Source: an uncultured Verrucomicrobiota bacterium | GTDB taxonomy: Bacteria; Verrucomicrobiota; Verrucomicrobiia; Verrucomicrobiales; Verrucomicrobiaceae | Direction: 5' to 3' | DNA length: 62,949 nucleotides | Assembly: GCA_903848465.1 (NCBI GenBank) | Contig: CAINGK010000009.1 | Location: 1 to 62,949 of the forward strand | In this document: positions 17,801-27,342 of the stretch, in pieces | Numbering within the stretch: the stretch's first letter is position 1 | Layout: each line of letters begins with the position of its first letter | The notes under the pieces: model-generated | Database searches by the model: none | What the model was told of the DNA's origin: nothing | Seen by the model: the letters and a program-made list of their open reading frames with translations, nothing else | Made by a program: the position numbers and the translations under genes

Positions 17801-18794
17801 GCCAGCACTGACTGTCACTCCATCGAGCAACTTCTCCGCCAGCGGACCTGCGGGGGGCGCGTTCTCGCCCGCGAGCGCGACTTACACGCTCACGAACTCT
17901 GGGACTGCGTCGATGAGTTGGACGACCAGTAAAACGGCGAGTTGGCTCACCCTCGATTCTTCGGGAGGAACGCTAGCAGCAGGCGCGAACACCACCGTCA
18001 CCGCGACCCTCAATAGTGCCGCCAATAGCCTCGCGGCGGGCGGCTACAGCGACACTCTCACCTTCACCAACAGCACGAACGGCAGTGGCAATGCCACACG
18101 TAGCGTCAGCCTGAGTGTGCTTTCCACGAATGCGAATCTCTCTGGCCTCACGCTCGGCGGAGTGACGCTCTCTCCCACCTTTTCCAGCAGCACCACGAGC
18201 TACACCGCCACCGTTCCCAACACGACCGCATCTATCACCGTCACTCCCACCGTGGCCGATGGCACGGCGAGCGTGAAGGTTAACACCGTCGCCGTTTCCT
18301 CCGGCTCCCCCAGCGGGTCGATTACTCTTGCTGTGGGCAGCAGCAATGTCATCAACACTGTTGTCACTGCGCAAGATGGCCTGACCACAAAGACCTACGC
18401 CATCACGGTGACGCGGCAAAGCGGTGCGCAAGACTGGCAGACCACCTGGTATGGCAGCACCGTCAGCAGCAATGCCGCCTACACGGCCGACCCCTACCAT
18501 ACGGGTCTCTCCAATCTGGCGGTTTACGCGTTCTTTGGTCCAGGGCAAAATCCAGCGACCGCACTGGTCTCGCAGCTTCCGCAGGCCCAGCTCAGCGGCG
18601 GGAACTACACCTTTAGCTTTACCGAACCCGCAGGGGTCAGCGGCGTCACGTACGGCGCGGAATGGAGCAGCACGCTGCAGTCCGGCTCATGGACCGCGAT
18701 CACTGACACCGGCAGCGGCACCCTGCACATCTTCAGCGTGCCCGTCGGCAGCAGCACCAAGCTGTTCATGCACTTGAAGGTATCGAGCCAGTAA
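14844..18794 (+). CDS. Giant secreted YHYH-domain protein with Ig-like repeats
   Basis: 1316-aa secreted protein. The ATG at 14844 begins a signal peptide (MTTRILLLLLFSASLLRA). The N-terminal third is a YHYH domain (PF14240), with the eponymous motif GEYHYHANAITARYLVGD and GWMKDGLPLYGAYGYDGG. A Gly/Val/Thr-rich insert with two repeats of the type NGVVTAVNITSGGSGYTSAP interrupts it before it resumes at VRRMISGYQLRDG. Behind it come several beta-sandwich modules: a cadherin/Ig-like repeat (TISAVTNQTTAQ..), a DGAHGDGAAGDGIYGA calcium-loop-like segment, a BACON-like module (SWTTSKTASWLTLDSSGGTL), and a cadherin-like PF12733 domain (LSGLTLGGVTLSPTF). YHYH function is unknown. It precedes cusA and the MbnP/MbnH gene on the same strand, 160 bases away. 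Confidence 0.85.
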   Translation: MTTRILLLLLFSASLLRADPQVSSWVAGASTKYARIFTSTALRTSGTSVTTWTNGTQAQSSPAYAGVNEVNTSASWVYIRTTGLGAHVMGPWNNPNYPKNQAQIWRFPRGMAGAQTVTGQSTLTGMGAIGYFVDGVSAYNTSDGYSYSNTNKVDGTPNGTVGTGDGIWNRDAFVNEATSFDYALAHNQPSGEYHYHANAITARYLVGDNILYNSTTKNYAENTANTNLQHSPIIGWMKDGLPLYGAYGYDGGSTGATAAATVSGGVVTVVNVTTGGTLYQSVPLVAFSGGGGSGAAATAVVTNGVVTAVNITSGGSGYTSAPTVTIGGVRRMISGYQLRDGTNGSLNLDANGRGQLPVWAAAAQGISATLSSGQAGPATNYTTTGLTYTLGHYAEDYAYLGDSADFSGNTYVQASRSNPNGVFYDLNKYNVRFCVTPEYPNGTWAYFATIKADGTSYYPYMVGRWYYGNPTGGSTTTTVMSSDGATNQVLAGANAAVTVSTPAVSGGTVTLTWSSVEGGTYSVDASPNQSTWTSEKTGLSPTNVPTAPTAGSQSVTTTSSYTTLASSGTEYARVNRTALATYDSTGQTSSTVSQSTIKAYSDTGTNTPPTISAVTNQTTAQNSVLSSVSFTVGDAESSAASLTLTAASDNTALVPVANIVFGGSGASRNVTITPVTNQTGSATITLTVSDGLDTTSASFTLTVTSSAPTIGSITINPASPISTSNVVVTASVTPPAARTLSTVQLTYNTGAQSLSTVFTETMAASAVSPWTGTNANNAWTLNYTPINPFSMTTTANNGSGNACGLECNKATPNLTDCYITTTNAINATGSSAYVEFYVATSNLSGSMGWNFQTSIDGSNWTSRLSETSGSNHVYPGTPYHYDLSSSERVSTLKLRFGFAGSGAGTPQAKISLDNIVVKAATTSAPVTLTMYDDGAHGDGAAGDGIYGATIPAQALNTVVTYSITATDNTTASTTSGTGTYTVGTGAPALTVTPSSNFSASGPAGGAFSPASATYTLTNSGTASMSWTTSKTASWLTLDSSGGTLAAGANTTVTATLNSAANSLAAGGYSDTLTFTNSTNGSGNATRSVSLSVLSTNANLSGLTLGGVTLSPTFSSSTTSYTATVPNTTASITVTPTVADGTASVKVNTVAVSSGSPSGSITLAVGSSNVINTVVTAQDGLTTKTYAITVTRQSGAQDWQTTWYGSTVSSNAAYTADPYHTGLSNLAVYAFFGPGQNPATALVSQLPQAQLSGGNYTFSFTEPAGVSGVTYGAEWSSTLQSGSWTAITDTGSGTLHIFSVPVGSSTKLFMHLKVSSQ

Positions 18795-18850
18795 ACTTTT
18801 TGAGGAACGGCATTGTCCCTGCCGGGCCGATGCTTCATCATCCTGGCTCC

Positions 18851-18958
18851 ATGCGCACCTACCGTCATCACGCTGCAGCGCTTCTCGTTTTACTGCCGGG
18901 CATCAGGATGAGAGATGACGCGCCGTTGGGAATTGTCATTCGTCACACGTTCTCATGA
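18851..18958 (+). CDS. Possible 35-codon leader or remnant ORF overlapping cusA start
   Basis: An ATG frame encodes a 35-aa peptide starting MRTYRHHAAALLVLLPG and ending at a TGA that overlaps the cusA ATG in an ATGA. The first half resembles a signal peptide with a His-rich start. It could be a translationally coupled leader peptide, the remnant of a lost periplasmic gene such as a membrane-fusion adaptor, or chance. No ribosome-binding site is obvious. Nothing beyond position and composition supports it. Confidence 0.25.
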   Translation: MRTYRHHAAALLVLLPGIRMRDDAPLGIVIRHTFS

Positions 18959-21900
18959 TCAACGCACTGATCACCTGGTCTTTGCAAAACCGCTTCCTCG
19001 TGGTGTGCGCCACATTGTGCGCGTGTGCGCTTGGTTTCAAGGCGGTGCGTGAGACGCCGGTCGATGCGATTCCCGACTTGAGCGAGAATCAGGTGATCGT
19101 GTTTGCCGACTGGCCTGGCCGAAGTCCGCAGGAGATCGAAGACCAGGTGACACAGCCGCTCAGCACCGGTCTGCAAGGACTCGCTGGAGTGCTAAGCGTG
19201 CGCGCCACCAGCATGTTTGGCGCGTCTCTGCTCACCATTGTGTTTGCTGACGAGGTGACTTCCGCCACCGCGCGCCAGAGTATTTTGGAGCGGCTCAATT
19301 TCCTTGGTGACCGCCTGCCCATAGGAGTGCAGGCCAAACTTGGCCCGGATGCCACGGGTCTGGGCTGGGTGTATCAATACTATCTCGAAGTGGACTCCAC
19401 GCAGGCTCCGAATGGCCGGGGCTATGATCTGGGTGAGCTGCGCGCACTGCAGGACTATCACCTCCGCCAGCAGTTGCAGGCGGTCCCCGGTGTGGCCGAA
19501 GTGGCAAGCGTGGGTGGGTTTGTGCGGCAGTATCAGATTGAGGTCGATTCGCTGCAGATGCGTACGCGGGGTGTGACGCTGAACATGCTGATGATGGCGG
19601 TCGGGCAGTCGAATCTGAACGTGGGTGGCAAGACCCTCGAAGAGAATGGGATGGAGTTCGTGGTGCGCGGCGTGGGTTTGATCCGCAATACGGGTGATCT
19701 TGAAAAGATCGTGCTACTGGAGAAAGGCGGCGTGCCGGTGTATCTCAAAGATGTCGCTCGTATTGAAGTCGGTGGTGATTTCAGGCGCGGTGCTTTGGAT
19801 GCCAATGGGCATGAAGTCGTGGGTGGCACGGTGGTGATGCGCACTGGCGAAAACGCGCGCGCTGTTATCGCCAGGGTCAAAGCCAAGATCGCGCAGCTTG
19901 CCGCCAGCCTGCCACCCGGCGTCACGCTCAAGTCTGCCTATGACCGGGGTGAGTTGATTGACCGCGCGATCGACACGCTCAAGACCGCGCTGAGTGAGGA
20001 GATTCTTCTCGTCATCCTCGTTCACATCATCTTTCTGTTTCACTTCCGCAGCATCCTGATCGTGACCCTGCCGCTGCCCATGGCGATCTTGCTATCGTTC
20101 CTGGGCATGCGGCACATGGGCTTCACCTCCAACATCATGAGTCTGTCTGGCATAGCCATCGCTATTGGTGTGCTGGTGGATGCTGCCATTGTGATCACGG
20201 AGAATGTCATCCGCCAATGCGAGCAAGCTGGAAGCACGAGCCCCGCAGTGATTCTGGCTGCGGTCAAGCAGGTGGGGCGGCCCGTGGTGTTTGCACTGGG
20301 CATCATCATCCTGGCCTTTCTGCCGGTGTTTGCCCTGAGTGGGGAAGAAGGGAAACTCTTCCATCCGCTCGCGTTTGCGAAAACCTTCGCGCTGCTCGGT
20401 GCGGCACTGCTGTCCGTGACTATTGTTCCCGTACTTTGCACGGTGTTTGTGAGAGGACCGTTTCATGCGGAGGATCGCAATGTCGTGATGCGCTTCCTGC
20501 TGCGCCTGTATGAACCGGTACTCGACTTCGCTTTGAGCCATCGCCGCACTGTGCTGGCGGGTGCGGGATTGATCCTTGCCTCCGCACTCGTGCTGGTGCC
20601 GCGCATGGGCAGCGAATTCATGCCGCCGCTGAATGAGGGCAGCCTGCTGTTCATGCCGAGCTTCGTTCCTGCCACGTCATTGAGCGAAGTGAAACGCGCG
20701 ATGGCTTGGCAGGATCAGGTGCTCGCCGGTTTTCCCGAAGTACGTAGCGCCGTCGGCAAACTGGGCCGCGCTGACACGGCCACCGATCCTGCTCCGACCG
20801 AGATGATCGAGACGACGATCATGCTGAAGCCCGAGAGCGAGTGGCGGGCGGGCATGACGCGGGACCGGCTCATCGCTGAAATGACCGCAGCACTGCGCAA
20901 GCTACCCGGTTCAGTACCGGGATTCTTGCAGCCTATCGAAGGCCGTGTGCTCATGCTCGCCACTGGTATTCGCTCCCAGCTTGGCGTGAAGATTTTTGGT
21001 CCAGACCTCGCGAAATTGCAGCAGGCCGCGCTGGAAGTACAGCGCATCATTCAGCAGGTGCCAGGAGCCACTGGCGTCACCCCCAGCCGCAGCCTGGGCA
21101 AGCCGCACATCAACATTGAGGTCAATCGCGATGCCATCGCCCGCTTCGGCATGCGGGCGCAGGATGTGCTGGAAGTCGTCGAAGCAGGACTGGGTGGAAG
21201 GACGGTGACCACCGGTATCGAGGGCCGCCAACGCGTGCCGGTGCAGGTGCGGCTGCAACGCAGCGAGCGCGATGACCTTACGCGCCTCAAGGACGTGCTC
21301 GTCACCGCACCGAATGGCACGGTCATTCCGCTTGGTCAGCTCGCAGACATCACCCGCACCGAAGGGCCTAACGAGATCGCCAGCGAGAACGGCCAGCTCC
21401 GCGCCTATGTGCAGGCAAACGTCAGTGGTCGTGATCTCGGGGGTTTCGTCGCTGAAGTGCAGTCGCGTTTGCAAACGGAGCTGGTGCCCAAACTCGCCGC
21501 GCAAGGCATGACGCTGGAATACAGCGGCGACTATGAGCACCAATTGCACGCGGCCCGCACGCTGTGGATGATCGTTCCCGCGGTGCTGCTGATCATTTTT
21601 CTGCTACTGTTTCAGCTCTATCGTAGCGCCCGCGAAGCCGCGCATGTCATCCTCGCCGTGCCTTTCGCCCTCAGTGGCGGGGTGCTGCTGCAATACACGC
21701 TCGGCTGGAATTTCAGCGTTGCTGTTTGGGTGGGGTACATCGCTCTCTTTGGCACTGCCATTCAGACTGCCGTCGTAATGGTGGTGTATCTCGAAGAGGC
21801 CGTGCAAAGAAAGCGGAAGGCGCTCGGTGATGCCTTCATGCACAGCGATCTCATTGCGGCTATCAAAGAGGGCGCACGTCTTCGACTGCGGCCCAAGATC

Positions 21901-22095
21901 ATGACCGTGGCCACCATCATCGCCAGCCTGCTGCCGCTTTTTTGGAGCCACCGCAGCGGCAGTGAGATCATGCAGCCCATCGCGACGCCCATCATCGGTG
22001 GGATGATCAGCAGCCTGGCGCACATCCTGATCCTCACGCCGGTGATTTTTCTTTGGATGCGGGAGCGTGATCTGCCAAGAAAGATGCGAAACTAG
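18955..22095 (+). CDS. cusA: CusA/CzcA-type heavy-metal RND efflux pump
   Basis: 1046-aa inner-membrane RND transporter of the heavy-metal efflux (HME) class, which drives metal ions outward with proton import. It has the normal length and two-fold repeat, each half with a large periplasmic loop. The proton-relay motif in TM4 is GVLVDAAIVITENV, with D409 and E416 spaced as D405 and E412 of E. coli CusA. The three metal-binding methionines of CusA all have counterparts: M567 (LLFMPSF), M617 (TEMIETTI) and M667 (VLMLATGI). This points to Cu(I)/Ag(I), not zinc or cobalt. No CusB-type adaptor or CusC-type outer-membrane channel gene is adjacent. The next gene, 33 bases on, encodes a copper-related MbnP-MbnH fusion. 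Confidence 0.93.
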   Translation: MINALITWSLQNRFLVVCATLCACALGFKAVRETPVDAIPDLSENQVIVFADWPGRSPQEIEDQVTQPLSTGLQGLAGVLSVRATSMFGASLLTIVFADEVTSATARQSILERLNFLGDRLPIGVQAKLGPDATGLGWVYQYYLEVDSTQAPNGRGYDLGELRALQDYHLRQQLQAVPGVAEVASVGGFVRQYQIEVDSLQMRTRGVTLNMLMMAVGQSNLNVGGKTLEENGMEFVVRGVGLIRNTGDLEKIVLLEKGGVPVYLKDVARIEVGGDFRRGALDANGHEVVGGTVVMRTGENARAVIARVKAKIAQLAASLPPGVTLKSAYDRGELIDRAIDTLKTALSEEILLVILVHIIFLFHFRSILIVTLPLPMAILLSFLGMRHMGFTSNIMSLSGIAIAIGVLVDAAIVITENVIRQCEQAGSTSPAVILAAVKQVGRPVVFALGIIILAFLPVFALSGEEGKLFHPLAFAKTFALLGAALLSVTIVPVLCTVFVRGPFHAEDRNVVMRFLLRLYEPVLDFALSHRRTVLAGAGLILASALVLVPRMGSEFMPPLNEGSLLFMPSFVPATSLSEVKRAMAWQDQVLAGFPEVRSAVGKLGRADTATDPAPTEMIETTIMLKPESEWRAGMTRDRLIAEMTAALRKLPGSVPGFLQPIEGRVLMLATGIRSQLGVKIFGPDLAKLQQAALEVQRIIQQVPGATGVTPSRSLGKPHINIEVNRDAIARFGMRAQDVLEVVEAGLGGRTVTTGIEGRQRVPVQVRLQRSERDDLTRLKDVLVTAPNGTVIPLGQLADITRTEGPNEIASENGQLRAYVQANVSGRDLGGFVAEVQSRLQTELVPKLAAQGMTLEYSGDYEHQLHAARTLWMIVPAVLLIIFLLLFQLYRSAREAAHVILAVPFALSGGVLLQYTLGWNFSVAVWVGYIALFGTAIQTAVVMVVYLEEAVQRKRKALGDAFMHSDLIAAIKEGARLRLRPKIMTVATIIASLLPLFWSHRSGSEIMQPIATPIIGGMISSLAHILILTPVIFLWMRERDLPRKMRN

Positions 22096-22128
22096 CCGAA
22101 GACGGTTTCTCCATTACGTTTCAAAATC

Positions 22129-23874
22129 ATGCCCCACAGTCGTTTCGCTTTTGTCATTCGTCAGCTCGCGGCGGCCTTCCTACTCGCCACAGCCGCCTTC
22201 CCCTCCACGCTGCGCCTGGATGTTCGCCTGACTGCGGATAATGCCCCACTGCTGCTCGATTCTCTCCGCTATGCCAATGCAGCAGGTGAGACTTTCTCCA
22301 TCACGCGCTGCAGCTTTCTCCTCAGCGGTTTCGCTTTGCAGCAGGATGACGGTAAATGGCTGGAACTACCAGGACATATCGCCTGGATGGATGCTGAGCG
22401 TCGGCGTCTTGAGACGGTGTTGCCTAACATCCCCGCAGGTAAATATCAGGCGCTGCGCTTTCATCTCGGCCTCGATTCCGCCACCAATGCCGCCGCGCCC
22501 GCGCAGTATGCACCCGATCATCCGCTCAACCCCAACTTGAACGGCCTGCACTGGAGCTGGCAGGGCGGGTACATTTTTCTCGCACTTGAAGGCAGCTTCC
22601 GTGTCGCTGGGCAGACTCCGGGCGGCTTCTCCTACCACCTCGCGCGCGATCCCAACCGCACAGCTCTCACCTTCACGGGTGGCTTTGATCTCACTGCTGA
22701 TGCGGGTGCTTCATTCACTTTCGATCTGCGCACGTTGTTAGGCGGCCCAAGACCTCTTTCCTTTGTCAAAGACGGCCTCTCCACGCACTCGCATGATGGC
22801 GATCCCGTGGTGGCCGCGCTCAAAGCCAATCTGCCTGCGGCTTTCACACTGCAGCAGATTTCCAGCAGCATTCCTGCGATAGCCCGCCCCTCGCCCCTCA
22901 AGCCGCTTTACCTGCCAGCCAAGCACACGCCGTATCGATTCACGATGAGCAGCTACTTTCCCATTCCGCCGCTGCCACGGGACAATCCACTGCTGGAAGA
23001 ACGCGTGGCACTCGGCGAGCGTTTGTTCAACGACACCGCTCTCTCACGCGATGGCACGCTCTCTTGCGCAAGCTGCCACACGCGTGCCAATGCGTTCACC
23101 GATGCGCGTCGTTTCAGCATCGGCGTCGAAGACCGCACCGGCACGCGCAATGGCATGCCGCTCTTCAACCTCGCCTGGAAGACGAGCTTCTTTTGGGATG
23201 GTCGCGCGCCTTCATTGCGCGCCCAGGCGCTGATGCCTGTGCAGGACCATCTGGAAATGGATGAGAAGCTGGAGAACGTGATCGCCAAATTGGAAAAGAC
23301 CTCCAAGGCGGATTTCACCCGTGCTTTTGATAGTGATGCAATCACGCCGGAGCGTATTGGCTTGGCCATCGAAAACTACCTGCTTACCCTCACCTCCTTC
23401 GACTCCAAGTTTGACCGCAGCATGCAGGGGAAGGAGCAACTCACCGAGGAGGAGAAGCGTGGCTTTGAACTCTTCATGACGGAATACGAACCGCGCATGG
23501 GGCAGCGTGGGGCAGATTGCTTCCACTGCCATGGTGGCCCGCTCTTCACCGACCATCAGTTTCACAACAATGGCCTGAGTCCCGTGGAATCAGACACAGG
23601 CCGCCAGCGCGTGACGCAGAATGATCGGGACCTGTACAAGTTCTCCACGCCCAGCCTGCGCAACATTGCTCTCACCGCGCCCTACATGCATGATGGGCGC
23701 TTTCAGACGCTGGAAGAAGTCATCGCCCATTACGATCACAATCTGCGCCGCACGGATACGCTGGACCCCAACCTGGCGAAACATCCGTCCACGGGTATCC
23801 GCCTCAGCGTGGCGGACAAAGCGGCGCTGGTCGCGTTCTTGAAGACGCTGACGGACGAGAAGTTTACGAAGTAG
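22129..23874 (+). CDS. MbnP-MbnH fusion: copper-binding protein joined to di-heme MauG/CCP-like enzyme
   Basis: A 581-aa secreted protein with a signal peptide (residues 1-24) and two parts. Residues about 27-245 resemble MbnP (TIGR04052), the copper-binding half of the metallo-mystery pair: RLDVRLTADNAPLLLDSLRY, ITRCSFLLSG, HPLNPNLNGLHWSWQGGYIF and ALEGSF. Residues about 272-578 are a di-heme cytochrome-c-peroxidase/MauG protein of MbnH type with hemes at CASCH (313-317) and CFHCH (464-468), FFWDGRAPSLRAQA and APYMHDGRF. Y535 (VIAHYDHN) is a candidate tyrosine axial ligand as in MauG. In methanotroph pairs MbnH oxidises a tryptophan of MbnP to kynurenine, a copper ligand. Here W77, W86, W142 and W144 are candidates; which one is modified cannot be told. 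The pair is normally two genes. The reading frame runs through with no stop or shift. Confidence 0.88.
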   Translation: MPHSRFAFVIRQLAAAFLLATAAFPSTLRLDVRLTADNAPLLLDSLRYANAAGETFSITRCSFLLSGFALQQDDGKWLELPGHIAWMDAERRRLETVLPNIPAGKYQALRFHLGLDSATNAAAPAQYAPDHPLNPNLNGLHWSWQGGYIFLALEGSFRVAGQTPGGFSYHLARDPNRTALTFTGGFDLTADAGASFTFDLRTLLGGPRPLSFVKDGLSTHSHDGDPVVAALKANLPAAFTLQQISSSIPAIARPSPLKPLYLPAKHTPYRFTMSSYFPIPPLPRDNPLLEERVALGERLFNDTALSRDGTLSCASCHTRANAFTDARRFSIGVEDRTGTRNGMPLFNLAWKTSFFWDGRAPSLRAQALMPVQDHLEMDEKLENVIAKLEKTSKADFTRAFDSDAITPERIGLAIENYLLTLTSFDSKFDRSMQGKEQLTEEEKRGFELFMTEYEPRMGQRGADCFHCHGGPLFTDHQFHNNGLSPVESDTGRQRVTQNDRDLYKFSTPSLRNIALTAPYMHDGRFQTLEEVIAHYDHNLRRTDTLDPNLAKHPSTGIRLSVADKAALVAFLKTLTDEKFTK

Positions 23875-23881
23875 TCCCTTG

Positions 23882-25521
23882 CTAGCGGGCCACTGTCCAC
23901 GGTAGCCAGTAGGCCTGGATCATCACCAGCACGCCCATGAGAATGGCCAGCGCGATGCTGTGCCAGAAGACACTGCGCAAAACTGTGCCCGCGTCTGGAC
24001 TGTCTGGCTGACCACCCGTCGCCACGGAAGCCACGACGATGCTCTGAGCGTCGATCATTTTGCCCATGACTCCGCCGGAGCTGTTGGATGCGACCATCAG
24101 CGAGGGTGACAGATGCAACTGCTGCGCGGTGACTTGCTGGAGGTTGCCGAAGAGAACGTTGGAGGATGTATCGCTGCCCGTGAGCGCGACGCCGAGCCAG
24201 CCGATGAGTGGCGAGAAGAATGGGAACAAAATCCCTGTGCCAGCCAGCATGAGTCCCATCGTTGTGTCCGTGCCGGAATAGCGTGTGGTGTAGCCAAGCG
24301 CGAGCATCAGCGAAATGGTGAGCATGGAGGTGCGCACGCGCCACAAGCAGCGCAGATAAATTCCCACCAGTGACGCGAGACTTCTGCCGAGGAGCATTCC
24401 GGCGGTGAGACCCGCCAGCAGCAGCGCGGTGCCGGTGGCGGAAAGATAGTTGAAGGTGAAGTTGGCTTTTTCAGGCTCGGAACTCTTCACGACCGGCGGC
24501 ATTTTCTGCACGGCGAGATGCAGCGGAGAGATCGGAATGATGGGTGCCTGCCAGGTGCTATGTGCCTTGGTGCCGGGCGCATATCCATTGAGCAGCGTCT
24601 TGGCGAACGGCGTGGTCCAGACTCCCACGAACAAGGAGAGCGCGACCCATGGAATCCAGGCGCGGAAGGGACGTTCGATTTTCTCCTTCGGACCCTTTTT
24701 CTCCTCAGCGCTGCGCGGTTTCCAGAAGCGCAGCAAAATCACCATGGAGGCCAACGAGACCAGTCCCGCAGCGATGTCCACGAGCCAGGGGCCGTGGAAG
24801 TTTGAAACCAAAAACTGCACCAAGCCAAAGCTGCCGCCGCAGACCAAGCACGCAGGCCAGATCTCGACCATGCCACGCCAGCCGACCTGTGCCGTCACCA
24901 GCCAGAACGGCACGATGAAGGAGAAGATCGTGAGGTGCAGGCCCACGATGGCGCTGAGCACATGCACATCCTGCCCGGTGACATCCGCGAGAGTCGTGAG
25001 CGGAATGCCGAGCGAACCAAACGCCACCGGTGCGGTGTTGCCGATGAGCGCGAGCTTCGCGGCTTCGAGCGGTTTGAAGCCGAGGCCAATCAGCATCGCT
25101 CCCGTGATGGCCACCGGCGCACCAAATCCGGCGCAGCCTTCAATGAAGGCACCGAAGGCAAAGGCGATGAGCAGCGCCTGAATGCGACGGTCCCCCGCCA
25201 GCCCGGCGATCTGCTTCTTCAAGGACTCAAACTGACCGGTCTCGACGGAGATCTGATAGATGAAGATCGCGTTCAGCACGATCCACCCGATGGGGAACAA
25301 GCCGAACACTGCGCCAAGGCCGCTCGCCGTAAGGGCAAGCTGGGCCGGCATGTGAAAAACTGTGACCGCAATGACCAGCGCCACCACCAGCCCAGCGAAC
25401 GCTGCGATGTGCGCCCGCACATGCCAGAAGGCCAGCAAGCCCAGCAGCACCACCACGGGTATGGCCGCGACGCAGGAGGAGAGAACAAGATTGCCGAGGG
25501 GATCGTAGTTTTGGGACCAGG

Positions 25522-25525
<4 letters not shown>
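23882..25525 (-). CDS. lctP: L-lactate / glycolate permease (LctP family)
   Basis: 547-aa polytopic inner-membrane protein with at least 12 hydrophobic segments, of the LctP/LldP/GlcA family, which imports lactate or glycolate with protons. Recognisable segments are the N-terminal WSQNYDPLGN, FIEGCAGFGAPVAITGAML, GNTAPVAFGSLGIPL and GSDTSSNVLFGNLQ. It is the last gene of a glycolate oxidase operon and overlaps glcF by 4 bases, so glycolate is the likely substrate, as for E. coli GlcA. The 3' end is 7 bases from the convergent MbnP-MbnH gene. I saw no hairpin between them. Confidence 0.95.
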
Positions 25526-26766
<1,241 letters not shown>

Positions 26767-26772
<6 letters not shown>

Positions 26773-27342
26773 CAGTCGTCAGTTCTGCTGTGCTTTATCA
26801 ATCGCCATAAACTCACCATCCTTCTTCACGTCAAGTTCATGCCATTTGAAGAACGCCTTCCCCATCGGCATGCCTGAAGCTTGCATGGACAATCCGTTTC
26901 GAGTTAATCCTTCAACTATCCAGGCGTAATATATTGGTCCTTTAATGACAAACAGCGTCCCTTGGTGCCCTCGGACAACAAACAGTCCATGAATTCCCAA
27001 CTCACCATGCTCCTGTAGCGCAACAACAGACAAGTTTGCAGAGGAGATCGGTGATATTCCATAATAGTCACGTTGCTTCATGCCATCTACCCCGAGTGCA
27101 CCTGGCACATAACCTAAGGTAGGAAGCTTCCAACATAACCCCGAAGGCGAACGAACCAAGTAGCTTGCCGTTCCATCGGAATGCTCCTCCAGATTCACCG
27201 AAAGAGTATACTTATCAGCCTTCACTACCGCCTGCTTCAAGGGAGTTTTGGAGCCAAGCCAGACACAAGACGAGATCATACCCATCACGAGCAATAGAAT
27301 TGGACGGTTCATATTCATGCGTGGAAAGAGCATCAGTCGTCA
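26767..27342. repeat. 15-bp perfect direct repeats flanking the lipoprotein gene
   Basis: The 15-mer GAGCATCAGTCGTCA occurs at 26767-26781 and again at 27328-27342, 561 bp apart. On the coding strand it reads TGACGACTGATGCTC. The right copy contains the glcE stop; the left copy contains the glcF start. Collapsing the two copies restores a TGATG stop/start overlap of glcE and glcF. The similarity continues past the repeat (ATGCTC[TTT]CCACGC). This marks the interval as an insertion or duplication joint. Confidence 0.85.
26779..27318 (-). CDS. Hypothetical lipoprotein inserted in the glycolate operon
   Basis: Encodes about 179 aa with a lipoprotein signal (NRPILLLVMGMISSC, lipobox ISSC). The frame is open from 27333, but its first five codons (MLFPR) come from a duplicated copy of the glcF start. 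ATG 27318, or 27312, is therefore preferred. The mature part is beta-rich with no recognised family; segments include DGTASYLVRSPSGLCWKLP and VVRGHQGTLFVIKGPIYYAW. Two motifs resemble nothing in glycolate metabolism. The DNA is visibly more A+T-rich than glcE and glcF on either side, and the gene lies between perfect 15-bp direct repeats. It is probably a recent insertion that kept the operon readable. Confidence 0.7.
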   Translation of the reverse strand: MNMNRPILLLVMGMISSCVWLGSKTPLKQAVVKADKYTLSVNLEEHSDGTASYLVRSPSGLCWKLPTLGYVPGALGVDGMKQRDYYGISPISSANLSVVALQEHGELGIHGLFVVRGHQGTLFVIKGPIYYAWIVEGLTRNGLSMQASGMPMGKAFFKWHELDVKKDGEFMAIDKAQQN

